Source of the DNA: Caulobacteraceae bacterium
Lineage (GTDB): Bacteria > Pseudomonadota > Alphaproteobacteria > Caulobacterales > Caulobacteraceae
Length of the DNA: 41,089 nt
NCBI GenBank assembly: GCA_028290905.1
Contig: JAQGIW010000188.1
Location: forward strand, 1 to 41,089
Reading direction: 5' to 3'
Made by a program: the position numbers and the translations under genes. Position 1 is the stretch's first letter, and each line of letters opens with the position of its first letter. Below the pieces are notes generated by a model. The model did no database searches. It had not been told where the DNA came from and worked only from the letters and a program-made list of their open reading frames with translations. Positions 18,164 to 25,904 of the stretch are shown here, in pieces.

Positions 18164-19519
18164 TCAGCGACCCATGGCCGGCGCCCAGCAATCCAGCGTC
18201 ACCCGCAGCCCGGGCGCGGCGTCGCCCAGCTCCAGGCGGAAGTTGTGCAGCCGGGCGACGGCGGCGACGATGCTCAGGCCGAGTCCGCAGCCCGGCGCCC
18301 GGCCGGCCTCGCGGCCGCGGTAGAAGCGCTCCAGCACCGCCTCCCGCTCGGCCTCCGGCACCCCGGGGCCGGTGTCGATCACTTCCAGCCGGGGCCCTTC
18401 GGTCCGTCGGGTCAGCTTCAGGCGGACCACGCCGCCCGCGGGGGTGAACTTGACCGCGTTGCTCATCAGATTGCTGAAGGCCTCGAACAGCAGATCGCGG
18501 TCAGCCAGGATCTCGCAGGCGTCCTCGGCCTCGACCAACAGGCGCTGGCCATGCTGTTCCGCGAGGGGCGCGTAGAGTTCGCCGATCTGTTCCACCAGCG
18601 CCTGCAGGCGCACGGAGGCGAAGCCGGCCCGCCGCTCGCGCCGGTCGATCTCGGAAATCCGCTGGAGGGCCTTGAAGCGGGTGAGCAGGGCGTCGGTCTC
18701 GGAGAGGGCCTGGTCGATCATGTCGGCGTGGGCGGCGCTCGGACCGGTTTCCTCGCGCACGCGATACAGGAGGGCGCGCAGGCGGGTCAGCGGCGTACGA
18801 AGGTCATGGGCGACGTTGTCGCCGACGCTCTTGACAGCCCATAGCAATCGTTCGACCTCGTCCATCATGCCGTTGGCAATGCCGGCCAGCAGGTCGATCT
18901 CGTCGCCCTTGTTCGAGGTCGGCAGGCGCGCGCTCAGTTCGCCGTCGAGGATCGGCTGGCTGGCCTGTTGCATCGCGCGAATCCGCCTCAGCGGGGCCAG
19001 GCTCAGCGCCGCCCCGACGGCGAGGCCCAACACAATGACCAGGGCGCCGCTCAACAGCAGCGCGCTGAGGATGATGGCGCGCAACCCGGAGAGCACCTTC
19101 GCGTCGAAGCCGACGAAGAGGATCTCGCCCGAGGGCAGGCGCTCGGCCAGCGCCCGGGCCCCCGGCTGGAAGCCTGGCTCGCGCAGGGGCCGCGGCAGGC
19201 CGTCCTGGGGCGTGCCTGGCGGCAGCCGATGCACGTTGCCGGCGATCCACGCGCCGTCTCGGCGGAAAAGACCGAAATAGTAGACGTGGCGAACGTCCTG
19301 TTCTTCAAGCTGCCGGAACGTCTCCGCCAGCGCCCTGGGGGGAACGCCCTGCAGCCCGCGAGCCTGGCCGACGACGATCTGGTTCATCTGGCGGGTCATG
19401 AACACCGCCGTGCTGGCGTAGGTCAGGCCGAGCACCGCCACGACGCCGATGGCGAACGCCAGCCCGTAGACCAGCGTCAGGCGGAACGTGGTGGTCCGCC
19501 AGATCTCAAGCCGTTGCAC
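18164..19519 (-). CDS. Sensor histidine kinase
   Basis: Membrane-bound two-component kinase, 451 residues. Two membrane helices (about 14-38 and 147-175) flank a ~110-residue periplasmic sensor; then HAMP (APLRRIRAM), a HisKA helix with the phospho-accepting His238 (VAHDLRTPLTRLRALLYR), and an HATPase domain with N-box NLMSNAVKFTP, G1 DTGPGVPE and G2 GCGLGLSIVAAVARLH. All catalytic boxes are intact. It overlaps the upstream regulator gene by 14 bp. Because the upstream receiver is complete and the downstream one is degenerate, the upstream regulator is the more probable phosphate partner. The sensor loop has no recognised ligand fold. Confidence 0.92.
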   Translation of the reverse strand: MQRLEIWRTTTFRLTLVYGLAFAIGVVAVLGLTYASTAVFMTRQMNQIVVGQARGLQGVPPRALAETFRQLEEQDVRHVYYFGLFRRDGAWIAGNVHRLPPGTPQDGLPRPLREPGFQPGARALAERLPSGEILFVGFDAKVLSGLRAIILSALLLSGALVIVLGLAVGAALSLAPLRRIRAMQQASQPILDGELSARLPTSNKGDEIDLLAGIANGMMDEVERLLWAVKSVGDNVAHDLRTPLTRLRALLYRVREETGPSAAHADMIDQALSETDALLTRFKALQRISEIDRRERRAGFASVRLQALVEQIGELYAPLAEQHGQRLLVEAEDACEILADRDLLFEAFSNLMSNAVKFTPAGGVVRLKLTRRTEGPRLEVIDTGPGVPEAEREAVLERFYRGREAGRAPGCGLGLSIVAAVARLHNFRLELGDAAPGLRVTLDCWAPAMGR

Positions 19520-20186
19520 TGAGCGCGTACCCGGAGCCGCGGATGGTCCTGATCAGCGGCGTCAGCCCCGGTGCGTCGACCTTCCGGCGCAGGCCGCTGA
19601 GGTGCACGTCGATCAGATTGGTGCCTGGGTCGAAGTGATAGCCCCAGATGGCCTCGAAGATCATGGTCCGGGTCAGCACCTCGCCCGCGTTGCGCATCAG
19701 ATATTCCAGGAGCTTGAACTCGGTGGGCAGCAGGGCGATCTCGCGTCCGCCGCGGCGCGCCTCGCGCGTGACCAGATCGAGCTCCAGGTCCTGCACCCGC
19801 AACATGGTCTCGCGCGGCTGCGCCCGCGCCCGGCGCAGCAGCACCTCCAGCCGCGCCGACATCTCCTCCGAGGCGAAAGGCTTGGTCATGTAGTCGTCGC
19901 CGCCGGCCCTCAGGCCGCGGATGCGCTCGTCGACGTCCGTCAGGGCGCTGATCATCAGCACCGGAATGTCTATTCCCGCCTTGCGCATCACGCTGACGAT
20001 CGTCAGCCCGTCGACATTGGGCAGCATGCGATCGAGGGTGACGGCCTCGAACTCGCCGCTCACCGCGCGCACCAGCCCCTCGCGGCCGTCGGCGACGCAT
20101 TCGACCTCGTATCCGCGGCGGGTGAACTCGGCGACGATCTCCCGCGCGGTGATCTCGTCGTCCTCGATAGCGAGAATGCGCGTCAT
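19506..20186 (-). CDS. OmpR/PhoB-family response regulator
   Basis: A 226-residue response regulator. The receiver is complete: acidic pocket (LAIEDDE), phospho-acceptor Asp52 (VTLDRMLPN), Ser80 switch (MISALTD) and Lys102 (YMTKPF). The winged helix follows from about 130 (LLPTEFKLLEYLM, DVHLSGLRRKVD, RTIRGSGYAL). ATG 20186 fits the family N-terminus; a frame open to 20249 adds an Arg-rich stretch without homology. It is the first gene of the regulator-kinase-regulator-pump run, so it probably sets expression of the whole block. Confidence 0.92.
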   Translation of the reverse strand: MTRILAIEDDEITAREIVAEFTRRGYEVECVADGREGLVRAVSGEFEAVTLDRMLPNVDGLTIVSVMRKAGIDIPVLMISALTDVDERIRGLRAGGDDYMTKPFASEEMSARLEVLLRRARAQPRETMLRVQDLELDLVTREARRGGREIALLPTEFKLLEYLMRNAGEVLTRTMIFEAIWGYHFDPGTNLIDVHLSGLRRKVDAPGLTPLIRTIRGSGYALSATA

Positions 20187-20351
20187 GGGGCCGATCGCGG
20201 GAAAGAGGCTGTGCCGCGCCGATATAACCCTCCGACGGCGCCGACCCAAGGCCAGGATGGGGCTGGAGCGCTTTCCGAAACGTGGGCGCTGGATTCCGGA
20301 ACAGGAAGCGCGAAAACAGGGAGAACCTAGAGAGGCGGTCCGATCGCCACC

Positions 20352-21740
20352 TTAGGTTTCCTCCTCCAGAAGCTTGCCCGCGGACCGGCCGCTGACCTTG
20401 AGCAGCAGGACGGTCGCGAGGCCGACGGCCATCCAGATGAGCCCGGCGATCTTGGCGTTCGTCTGGGCGTTGACCAGCACATAGGCGACGATGGCGAAGC
20501 CGATCACCGGGAACACGAGGTGCCGGATCCACCGTCGGCTCTTCTGGCGCACCATGAAGTGGATCACCACCGACAGGTGCAGGGCCAGGAAGCCGCTCAG
20601 CGCCCCGAAGTTGACCATGGAGGTCAGCAGTTCCAGCTGGTTCACCAGGAAGAGCCCGAGGAACAGGGTGATCCCCGCCGTCAGCAGGATGGCGCGGTCC
20701 GGCGTCTGGCGGCGGGCCGCCACGTGGGCCAGGGCCTTGGGGAGCATGCGGTCGCGCGCCATGCTGTAGATCAGCCGGGCGGTGGCGGCCTGGGCGGTCA
20801 GGGCCGCGGCCAGCCCGGAGAACAGCACGCCCAGGATCGACACCGCGAAGCGGAACGGCTCGCCGCCCACCGTCTTGGCGATGAGGAGGAAGGCGTTCGC
20901 CGCCTCGTCGCCGGGCTTGAAGCGTACGCGATCCAGCACGAACAGCGAGGCGAGATAGGTCTGTGCGACGAACAGGCCCGCCGCGAGCAGCAGGGAGAGC
21001 ATCGTCGCCAGGCCGACCGCCTTGGCCCCGCCCTTGGCCTCTTCGGTCAGGGTCGAGATGGCGTCGAAACCGAGGAAACTCAGCACCGCCAGCGACAGGG
21101 CGCCGAAGATCAGCGACGGGTTGACCTTGTGGGCGTCGTAGAGCGGGGCCAGCGACAGGTGCGCGCCGTTCACCCCATGCACGAGCGCCGCGACGCCGAG
21201 CACCATGAAGAGGCCCAGCAGCGCCAGCTGCAGCCAAAGCATGATCATGCTGAGGCGGGCGGTGCTCTCGATTCCCCCCAGATTGATCGCCGTGTTGAAG
21301 CCGAGGAAGACCGCCACCAGCAGAGGCTTCGGGAGCGCCGGAGCCACGGCGTGCACCGAGACGGCGCAGATCACATAGATCAGGGTCGGCAGCAGCAGGT
21401 AGTCCAGCAGCAGGGCCCAGCCGGCCAGGAACCCCGCGCTCTCGCCGATGCCTCGCCCGGCGTAGGCGTAGACCGACCCCGCCACCGGAAAGGCGGCCGA
21501 CATCGTCATGTAGCTCAGCGCCGTGAACAGCATCGCCACCAGGCCCACGACATAGACCAGCGGCACCATGCCGTGGCTGGCGTTGAACACGAAACCGAAC
21601 GAGCTCCAGGGCGCGATGGGGGTGATGAACACCAGGCCATAGACCAGCAGGTCGATCGGACTGAGCGACCGCTTCAGCTCCTGCCGATAGCCGAAGGAAT
21701 CGACCTCCGCCGGCGTCTGGAGGTCCTTGGCGATGTCCAT
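20352..21740 (-). CDS. APC-superfamily amino acid/polyamine permease (PuuP-like)
   Basis: A 462-residue inner-membrane transporter with about twelve helices. The start SLSPIDLLVYGLVFITPIAP, the GSVYAYAGRGIG motif of helix 3, and LSFLGFDAISTLTEE of helix 6 are typical of the APC family; the N-terminal block resembles putrescine importer PuuP more than common amino acid permeases. A cation- or proton-coupled uptake of an amine or amino acid is expected. The gene is divergent from the amine transaminase operon (246-bp gap), which makes an amine substrate for both attractive, though this is inference. Confidence 0.88.
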   Translation of the reverse strand: MDIAKDLQTPAEVDSFGYRQELKRSLSPIDLLVYGLVFITPIAPWSSFGFVFNASHGMVPLVYVVGLVAMLFTALSYMTMSAAFPVAGSVYAYAGRGIGESAGFLAGWALLLDYLLLPTLIYVICAVSVHAVAPALPKPLLVAVFLGFNTAINLGGIESTARLSMIMLWLQLALLGLFMVLGVAALVHGVNGAHLSLAPLYDAHKVNPSLIFGALSLAVLSFLGFDAISTLTEEAKGGAKAVGLATMLSLLLAAGLFVAQTYLASLFVLDRVRFKPGDEAANAFLLIAKTVGGEPFRFAVSILGVLFSGLAAALTAQAATARLIYSMARDRMLPKALAHVAARRQTPDRAILLTAGITLFLGLFLVNQLELLTSMVNFGALSGFLALHLSVVIHFMVRQKSRRWIRHLVFPVIGFAIVAYVLVNAQTNAKIAGLIWMAVGLATVLLLKVSGRSAGKLLEEET

Positions 21741-21899
21741 GCGGTTCGTGACCTCTGACGCCCGGCGCGGCGGTTTTGTCGCTACTAGCGATAGTCGGGC
21801 GAGAGCCCAATCGTCTTCTGCTGTAAAGCGGTTTTTCCCGGTTTTGCGCCGTCGAGCGCGCCAATCGCCCTCCTGCAGCCCGAATTTTGCACTGCCGTG

Positions 21900-21940
21900 T
21901 TGACACCCCCAGCTAGGCCAACCATACCCGATAAATATCG
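21900..21940 (+). promoter_or_regulatory. Candidate promoter and overlapping dyad before the transaminase operon
   Basis: TTGACA (21900-21905) is a perfect -35; 17 nt later CATACC (21923-21928) is a poor -10. The short dyad CGATA-AA-TATCG (21929-21940) lies directly after it and is AT-rich in contrast to its surroundings, a plausible site for the TetR regulator encoded in the operon. The rest of the 21741-21987 gap holds nothing recognisable. Confidence 0.35.
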
Positions 21941-21987
21941 ATTTTCAGGGGCGGTCGCGGAGCGACGCCGGGAATGCGCGTCGGATT

Positions 21988-22971
21988 ATGAAGCCAGCGG
22001 AGCAGGAAGCCTTGAGTCCCTTCTCGTCTCTTCTGGACGCCTACGAAGCGCGAGTCGCGGAACATGCGCTGAGGGTCGGACCCTACGTCGAGGGAGCGGC
22101 GTTCGTCCGCGGCGAATTCGTGCCGGCGGCCGAGGCCACGGTGCCGCTGTTCGACTACGGCTTTCTACGTTCTGACCTGACCTACGACGTGCCCGCCGTC
22201 TGGAACGGCCGCTTCTTCCGCCTCGACGACCACCTCGCGCGCCTCGAGCGGAGTTGCGCCAAGCTGCGCCTCGAGCCGCCCATGCCGACCGCGCAGATTC
22301 GCGAGATGCTGATCGAACTGGTTCGCCTAACCCAGCTACGCGACGCCTATGTCGACGTGATCGTCACGCGGGGGGCGGCGCCGAAGGGTCAGCGCGATGT
22401 CCGTCTCGCCAAGCCCGCGATCTACGCCTTCGTGGTCCCCTACATCTGGATCCTGCCCCTGGTGGTTCACGAGGTCGGCGGCAGCGCCGTCGTCACCCGC
22501 GACGTCAGGCGCACCCCGCCGGGCTCCATGGACCCGACCATAAAGAACCTGCAGTGGGGTGATCTCAGCCGTGGTTTCTTCGAGGCCTTCGACCGCGGCG
22601 CCAACCTGCCGCTTCTGCCGGACGGTGACGGACACATCACCGAGGGCTGCTACAACATCTTCACCGTCCACGATGACGTGCTCCGTACGCCGTCGCGGGG
22701 TGTGCTGGAAGGCGTCACCCGGCAGACGGCCATGCAGATCGCCCGGTCGGAGGGATGGGTGGTGCGCATGGAGGACGTCCCCCTCGGCTCGCTTTACGAT
22801 GCCGACGAGATTTTCCTCAGCTCCACCGCGGGCGGTATCATGCCGATCACCACCCTGGACAATCATCCCGTGGGCGCAGGCAAGGTCGGTCCGGTCACCC
22901 GGCGCATCTGGGAGCGCTATTGGCATCTGCACGGTGACCCCGACCTGAGCTTCGCCATCGACTATGGCTGA
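21988..22971 (+). CDS. Fold-type IV aminotransferase, (R)-selective amine transaminase-like
   Basis: PLP enzyme of 327 residues. The Schiff-base lysine is Lys186 in MDPTIKNLQWGDLSRG, a string almost identical to that of (R)-selective amine:pyruvate transaminases (ATA-117 type), and unlike BCAT ('KxxNYL') or D-amino-acid transaminase. Other matches to that group are LFDYGFLRSDLTYDV near the active site, ITEGCYNIF (Glu binding the PLP nitrogen), GVLEGVTRQT, and AGGIMPITTLD near the C-terminus; length also fits (~330). It should move an amino group from a primary amine to a keto acid. It is the first gene of an operon with TetR and split transketolase, and divergent from a PuuP-like permease. 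The natural substrate is unknown. Confidence 0.88.
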   Translation: MKPAEQEALSPFSSLLDAYEARVAEHALRVGPYVEGAAFVRGEFVPAAEATVPLFDYGFLRSDLTYDVPAVWNGRFFRLDDHLARLERSCAKLRLEPPMPTAQIREMLIELVRLTQLRDAYVDVIVTRGAAPKGQRDVRLAKPAIYAFVVPYIWILPLVVHEVGGSAVVTRDVRRTPPGSMDPTIKNLQWGDLSRGFFEAFDRGANLPLLPDGDGHITEGCYNIFTVHDDVLRTPSRGVLEGVTRQTAMQIARSEGWVVRMEDVPLGSLYDADEIFLSSTAGGIMPITTLDNHPVGAGKVGPVTRRIWERYWHLHGDPDLSFAIDYG

Positions 22972-23674
22972 AAGCGCGTCGACCGCCTCGTCGAAAAGTC
23001 CGACAGACGAGCCGAGGCGGCGCGCGCCGCGCCGGACCACGCCGCGCAAGCCCCAGCAGGAAAGAGGCCGGGCTCGCTACGAAACTATACTGAACGTTCT
23101 CGAGTCGCTGCTGGCCGAGACCGATTGGGATCAGATCGGATACTACCAGATCGTAGAACGGGCGCGCATGCCCGCAGCGTCCATCTATCATTTCTTTCCT
23201 TCCAGAGACGCCTTGGTGGCGGCTCTGGCGGATCGATATTTCGAACATTTCACACGCGAGGCTGAGAGATTTACTGCGAACTGCGACTTTCCGCGATGGC
23301 AGGATTTCGTGGCAGCCGGACACAGAATAAGCGTCGAATTCTACAACAGCCATCCAGCCTCCATGAAGTTGATCCTGGGATCACAACCCTTCATGGAAAT
23401 TCGTAAATCGGATTCTTCCGTCAATCGCATCGTAACAGATCAGACGGTGGAGGCTTTCCGCCGTATGTATGAGCTTCCGTATATTCAAGACCCGCATCGG
23501 AAATTCTTGATCGTCCTGGCGATCGGCGATGCGGTGTGGCGGACCTCGCTCGATGAACACGGGTATATTACCCCTGTCTATGAGGAGGAGGCGACGCGGG
23601 CGGTGATCGCCTACTTTCGCACCTTCTTGCCGGAAGACTTGGAACCCAAACAGGAAGCCGCCTCGAGCCAATGA
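22964..23674 (+). CDS. TetR-family transcriptional regulator
   Basis: A 236-residue repressor-type protein. A disordered Arg/Pro/Ser-rich N-terminus (about 35 residues) precedes the helix-turn-helix (ILNVLESLLAETDWDQIGYY, IVERARMPAASIYHFF). The ligand domain has no recognised relatives. ATG 22964 overlaps the transaminase end by 8 bp, and its own stop overlaps the next gene by 4 bp, so it is an integral operon member. GC content falls to about 50% over 23221-23520 (151 of 300 counted), against a visibly GC-rich setting, which points to a separate origin for this gene. It probably controls its own operon and perhaps the permease. Confidence 0.88.
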   Translation: MAESASTASSKSPTDEPRRRAPRRTTPRKPQQERGRARYETILNVLESLLAETDWDQIGYYQIVERARMPAASIYHFFPSRDALVAALADRYFEHFTREAERFTANCDFPRWQDFVAAGHRISVEFYNSHPASMKLILGSQPFMEIRKSDSSVNRIVTDQTVEAFRRMYELPYIQDPHRKFLIVLAIGDAVWRTSLDEHGYITPVYEEEATRAVIAYFRTFLPEDLEPKQEAASSQ

Positions 23675-24504
23675 CCCGAAATTCCCTTTCCGTCGCCGAT
23701 CTGGAAGAGCGCGCCCTCGCCCTGCGCCGGCGCGTCGTCCAGATGATCGAGAAGATCCGCGTGGGCTACCTGCAGCAGGGCCTGGGCGCGGCGGACATCT
23801 TCGCGGCCGTCTATTTCGGCGAACTGCGTTTGCGCGAAGATGATCCCGATTGGCCGGTCCGCGACCGCTGCATCCTCTCGACCGCGCACAACACGGCGCT
23901 GTTGTACGCCACCTTCGCCGAGCGCGGCCTGATCGCGCCGGCGCTGCTCGAGCACTACACCGAGGACGGCTCGCCGCTCGAGGTCAACGCTTCCGAACGC
24001 CTGGGCTCGCTGGTCGAGGCCACCTGCGGTTCTCTGGGCCAGGGACTCTCGGTGGCCGTCGGCATGGCGCTCAGCCTGCGGCGTCAAGACCATCCCAGCC
24101 GGGTCTATGTGATCCTCGGCGACGGCGAGTTGCAGGAAGGCCAGGTCTGGGAGGCGGCGCTCAGCGCCGGCGGCCACGGCCTGGGCAACCTCTGCATGGT
24201 CATCGACCGCAACGCCATGCAGGTGGAGGGCCACACCGACAAGGTGGTGCCCATGGACCCGATCGGCGCCAAGTTCGCGGCGTTCGGCTGGAACGCCCTG
24301 GAGATCGACGGCAACCGCATGGCCGCCATCGTCGAGGCCCTCGACCGGGCCCGAGGGACCACCGACAGGCCGACCGTGATCGTCGCCCATACGACGGCCG
24401 GCGCCGGCGTCCCCTTCCTCGAAGGCCAGCTTCGGCACGTGGCCCGGATAACCCCCGACGAGGCGAAGCGGGCGATGGACGCCCTCAACGGAGTCGCCGC
24501 ATGA
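23671..24504 (+). CDS. Transketolase, N-terminal (TPP-binding) subunit
   Basis: A 277-residue protein equal to the first third of transketolase. It carries the cofactor motif GDGELQEGQVWEAAL...Asn181 (GDG at 150-152 through IDRN), GSLGQGLSVAVGMA (120-133) and an active-site histidine in LSTAHNTALLYA (His73). The Pyr/transketolase C-terminal domains are encoded by the next gene, so the two polypeptides must assemble. Split transketolases are known from specialised sugar pathways, such as the apulose-4-phosphate (AptAB) and sulfofructose (SqwGH) transketolases. ATG 23671 overlaps the TetR stop as ATGA, and its own stop overlaps the next start by 4 bp. Confidence 0.92.
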   Translation: MTRNSLSVADLEERALALRRRVVQMIEKIRVGYLQQGLGAADIFAAVYFGELRLREDDPDWPVRDRCILSTAHNTALLYATFAERGLIAPALLEHYTEDGSPLEVNASERLGSLVEATCGSLGQGLSVAVGMALSLRRQDHPSRVYVILGDGELQEGQVWEAALSAGGHGLGNLCMVIDRNAMQVEGHTDKVVPMDPIGAKFAAFGWNALEIDGNRMAAIVEALDRARGTTDRPTVIVAHTTAGAGVPFLEGQLRHVARITPDEAKRAMDALNGVAA

Positions 24505-25493
24505 CCGAGACTTCCATCGCCGGCATGGGCGGCTTCAAGGACGCCAAGTTCTATCGCCAGGAGGCGCTCGGCGCGCGCTCCTACGGCCAGGCCCTGCTCG
24601 CCGCGGCCAAGGCCGACGAGCGCATCGTCTGCCTGGGCGCCGACCTCACGCAGCCTACCGAGACCTACCTTTTCCGCGACCAGATCCCCGAGCGCTTCTT
24701 CATGCTCGGCATCCAGGAAGCCAACATGGTGGGGGTGGCGGGCGGCATGGCGCGGGCCGGCGACATCCCCTTCGCCCACAGCTTCTGCGTCTTCATCACC
24801 CGCCGCGTCTACGACCAGATCGCCATGCAGGCGGCGTATCCCAAGCTGCCGGTGAAACTGGTGGGCTTCATCCCGGGGCTGGCGACCGAGCTGGGCGTCT
24901 CGCACCAGGCCATCGACGACATCGCCCTGATGCGCGCCCTGCCCAACATGGCGGTGATCGAGCCCTCCGGCCCCGAGCAGATCGGCGCGGCCCTGACCGC
25001 CGCGCTCGACTACGACGGGCCGGTCTACCTGCGTCTCTCCATCGCCCGCGCCAAGCCGGACGAGACGACGCCGCTGGTCCCGCTCGAACTCGGCAAGGGG
25101 CTTGTCGTGCGCGAGGGGACCGACGTCGCCATCCTGGCCAGCGGGAGCATGGTCGCCCAGGCCCTGGCGGCGGCGGACCAGCTGGCAGAGCTGGGAATCT
25201 CGGCCACCGTCGCCAATATGGCCAGCCTCAAGCCCTTCGACACGGCCCTCGTGGAGCGCCTGGCGCGCCAGCATCCGGCGATGATCACCGCCGAGAACCA
25301 CTCCATCATCGGCGGCCTGGGCTCCGCGGTCGCCGAGACCCTGGCCCTCGCCGGCGTGGCGACCAGGTTCGCCATGGTCGGCGTCCGCGACGTCTTCGCC
25401 GAGGGCGGGACCACGCCGTACCTGATGGAGAAGTACGGGCTTACGGCCCGGCACATCGCCGAGAAGGCGGTGGAGTTGCATAGGCGTCGGTGA
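24501..25493 (+). CDS. Transketolase, C-terminal subunit
   Basis: A 330-residue partner of the preceding gene. It has the pyrimidine-binding domain with the catalytic glutamate in MLGIQEANMVGVAGGMA (Glu73, proton relay to TPP), followed by the transketolase C-terminal domain (VAILASGSMVAQALAA, FDTALVERLARQHPAMITAE, GVRDVFAEGG). The PDH-E1-beta/DXS-like 'SHxxGxDxxxxR' position reads GVSHQAIDDIALMRALPN, as in other split transketolases. ATG 24501 overlaps the upstream stop. With the N-subunit it should move a two-carbon ketol unit; the donor and acceptor cannot be read from sequence, but the transaminase partner suggests an aminated or unusual sugar. Confidence 0.92.
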   Translation: MTETSIAGMGGFKDAKFYRQEALGARSYGQALLAAAKADERIVCLGADLTQPTETYLFRDQIPERFFMLGIQEANMVGVAGGMARAGDIPFAHSFCVFITRRVYDQIAMQAAYPKLPVKLVGFIPGLATELGVSHQAIDDIALMRALPNMAVIEPSGPEQIGAALTAALDYDGPVYLRLSIARAKPDETTPLVPLELGKGLVVREGTDVAILASGSMVAQALAAADQLAELGISATVANMASLKPFDTALVERLARQHPAMITAENHSIIGGLGSAVAETLALAGVATRFAMVGVRDVFAEGGTTPYLMEKYGLTARHIAEKAVELHRRR

Positions 25494-25551
25494 TCGGCGC
25501 TCGTGCCGATGGGTGTTCGCAAAGCGGCGGTTCATGTAGAGCCGCTGCAGC

Positions 25552-25636
25552 GCGGATGTGGCGGAACTGGTAGACGCACTGGATTTAGGTTCCAGAGCCG
25601 TAAGGCGTGGAGGTTCGAGTCCTCTCATCCGCACCA
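25552..25636 (+). tRNA. tRNA-Leu(UAG)
   Basis: An 85-nt class II tRNA. The acceptor arms GCGGATG (25552-25558) and CATCCGC (25626-25632) pair fully and ACCA is encoded. The anticodon loop TTTAGGT gives UAG (25586-25588), with stem CTGGA/TCCAG; the variable arm is long as expected for Leu; the T loop TTCGAGT is standard. A symmetric stem-loop CCTGC-TTC-GCCC-TAC-GGGC-TTC-GCAGG follows directly after the CCA (25636-25662). Confidence 0.95.
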
Positions 25637-25807
25637 CCTGCTTCGCCCTACGGGCTTCGCAGGGCAGATCCTCCTCTCCGGGCCGAAGTAGCGAGGCCCT
25701 TCGCAGCGGGAAGTTAGGACTCTTTCGGCCGCGAAGAGAGCCTCGCCTCCAAGCTTCAAGCCGCCGCCCGACACCACACTTGAGACCCCTCCGCCGCCGT
25801 GACATAA

Positions 25808-25863
25808 GGCGCGTTCGTTTCGCGCCGCCGGCCAGGACGGATCTGGGCGGCGGCTTTTTCTTT
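25808..25863 (+). terminator. Two mutually exclusive hairpins with U-tract upstream of tig
   Basis: Hairpin A: GGCGCG (25808-25813) with CGCGCC (25821-25826), loop TTCGTTT. Hairpin B: CGCCGCC (25823-25829) with GGCGGCG (25846-25852), followed by GC and TTTTTCTTT, an intrinsic-terminator form. They share 25823-25826, so only one can form at a time. It may end the tRNA-Leu transcript or attenuate tig. Confidence 0.6.
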
Positions 25864-25904
25864 GGGCGCCTGGCCGTACCTGCGCCTGCATTCGGGACAC
25901 GTTG

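Noticed and set aside
19477-21906. 809-codon minus-strand frame joining permease and regulator regions
   Set aside because: Out of frame with both real genes; only an absence of stops in GC-rich DNA.
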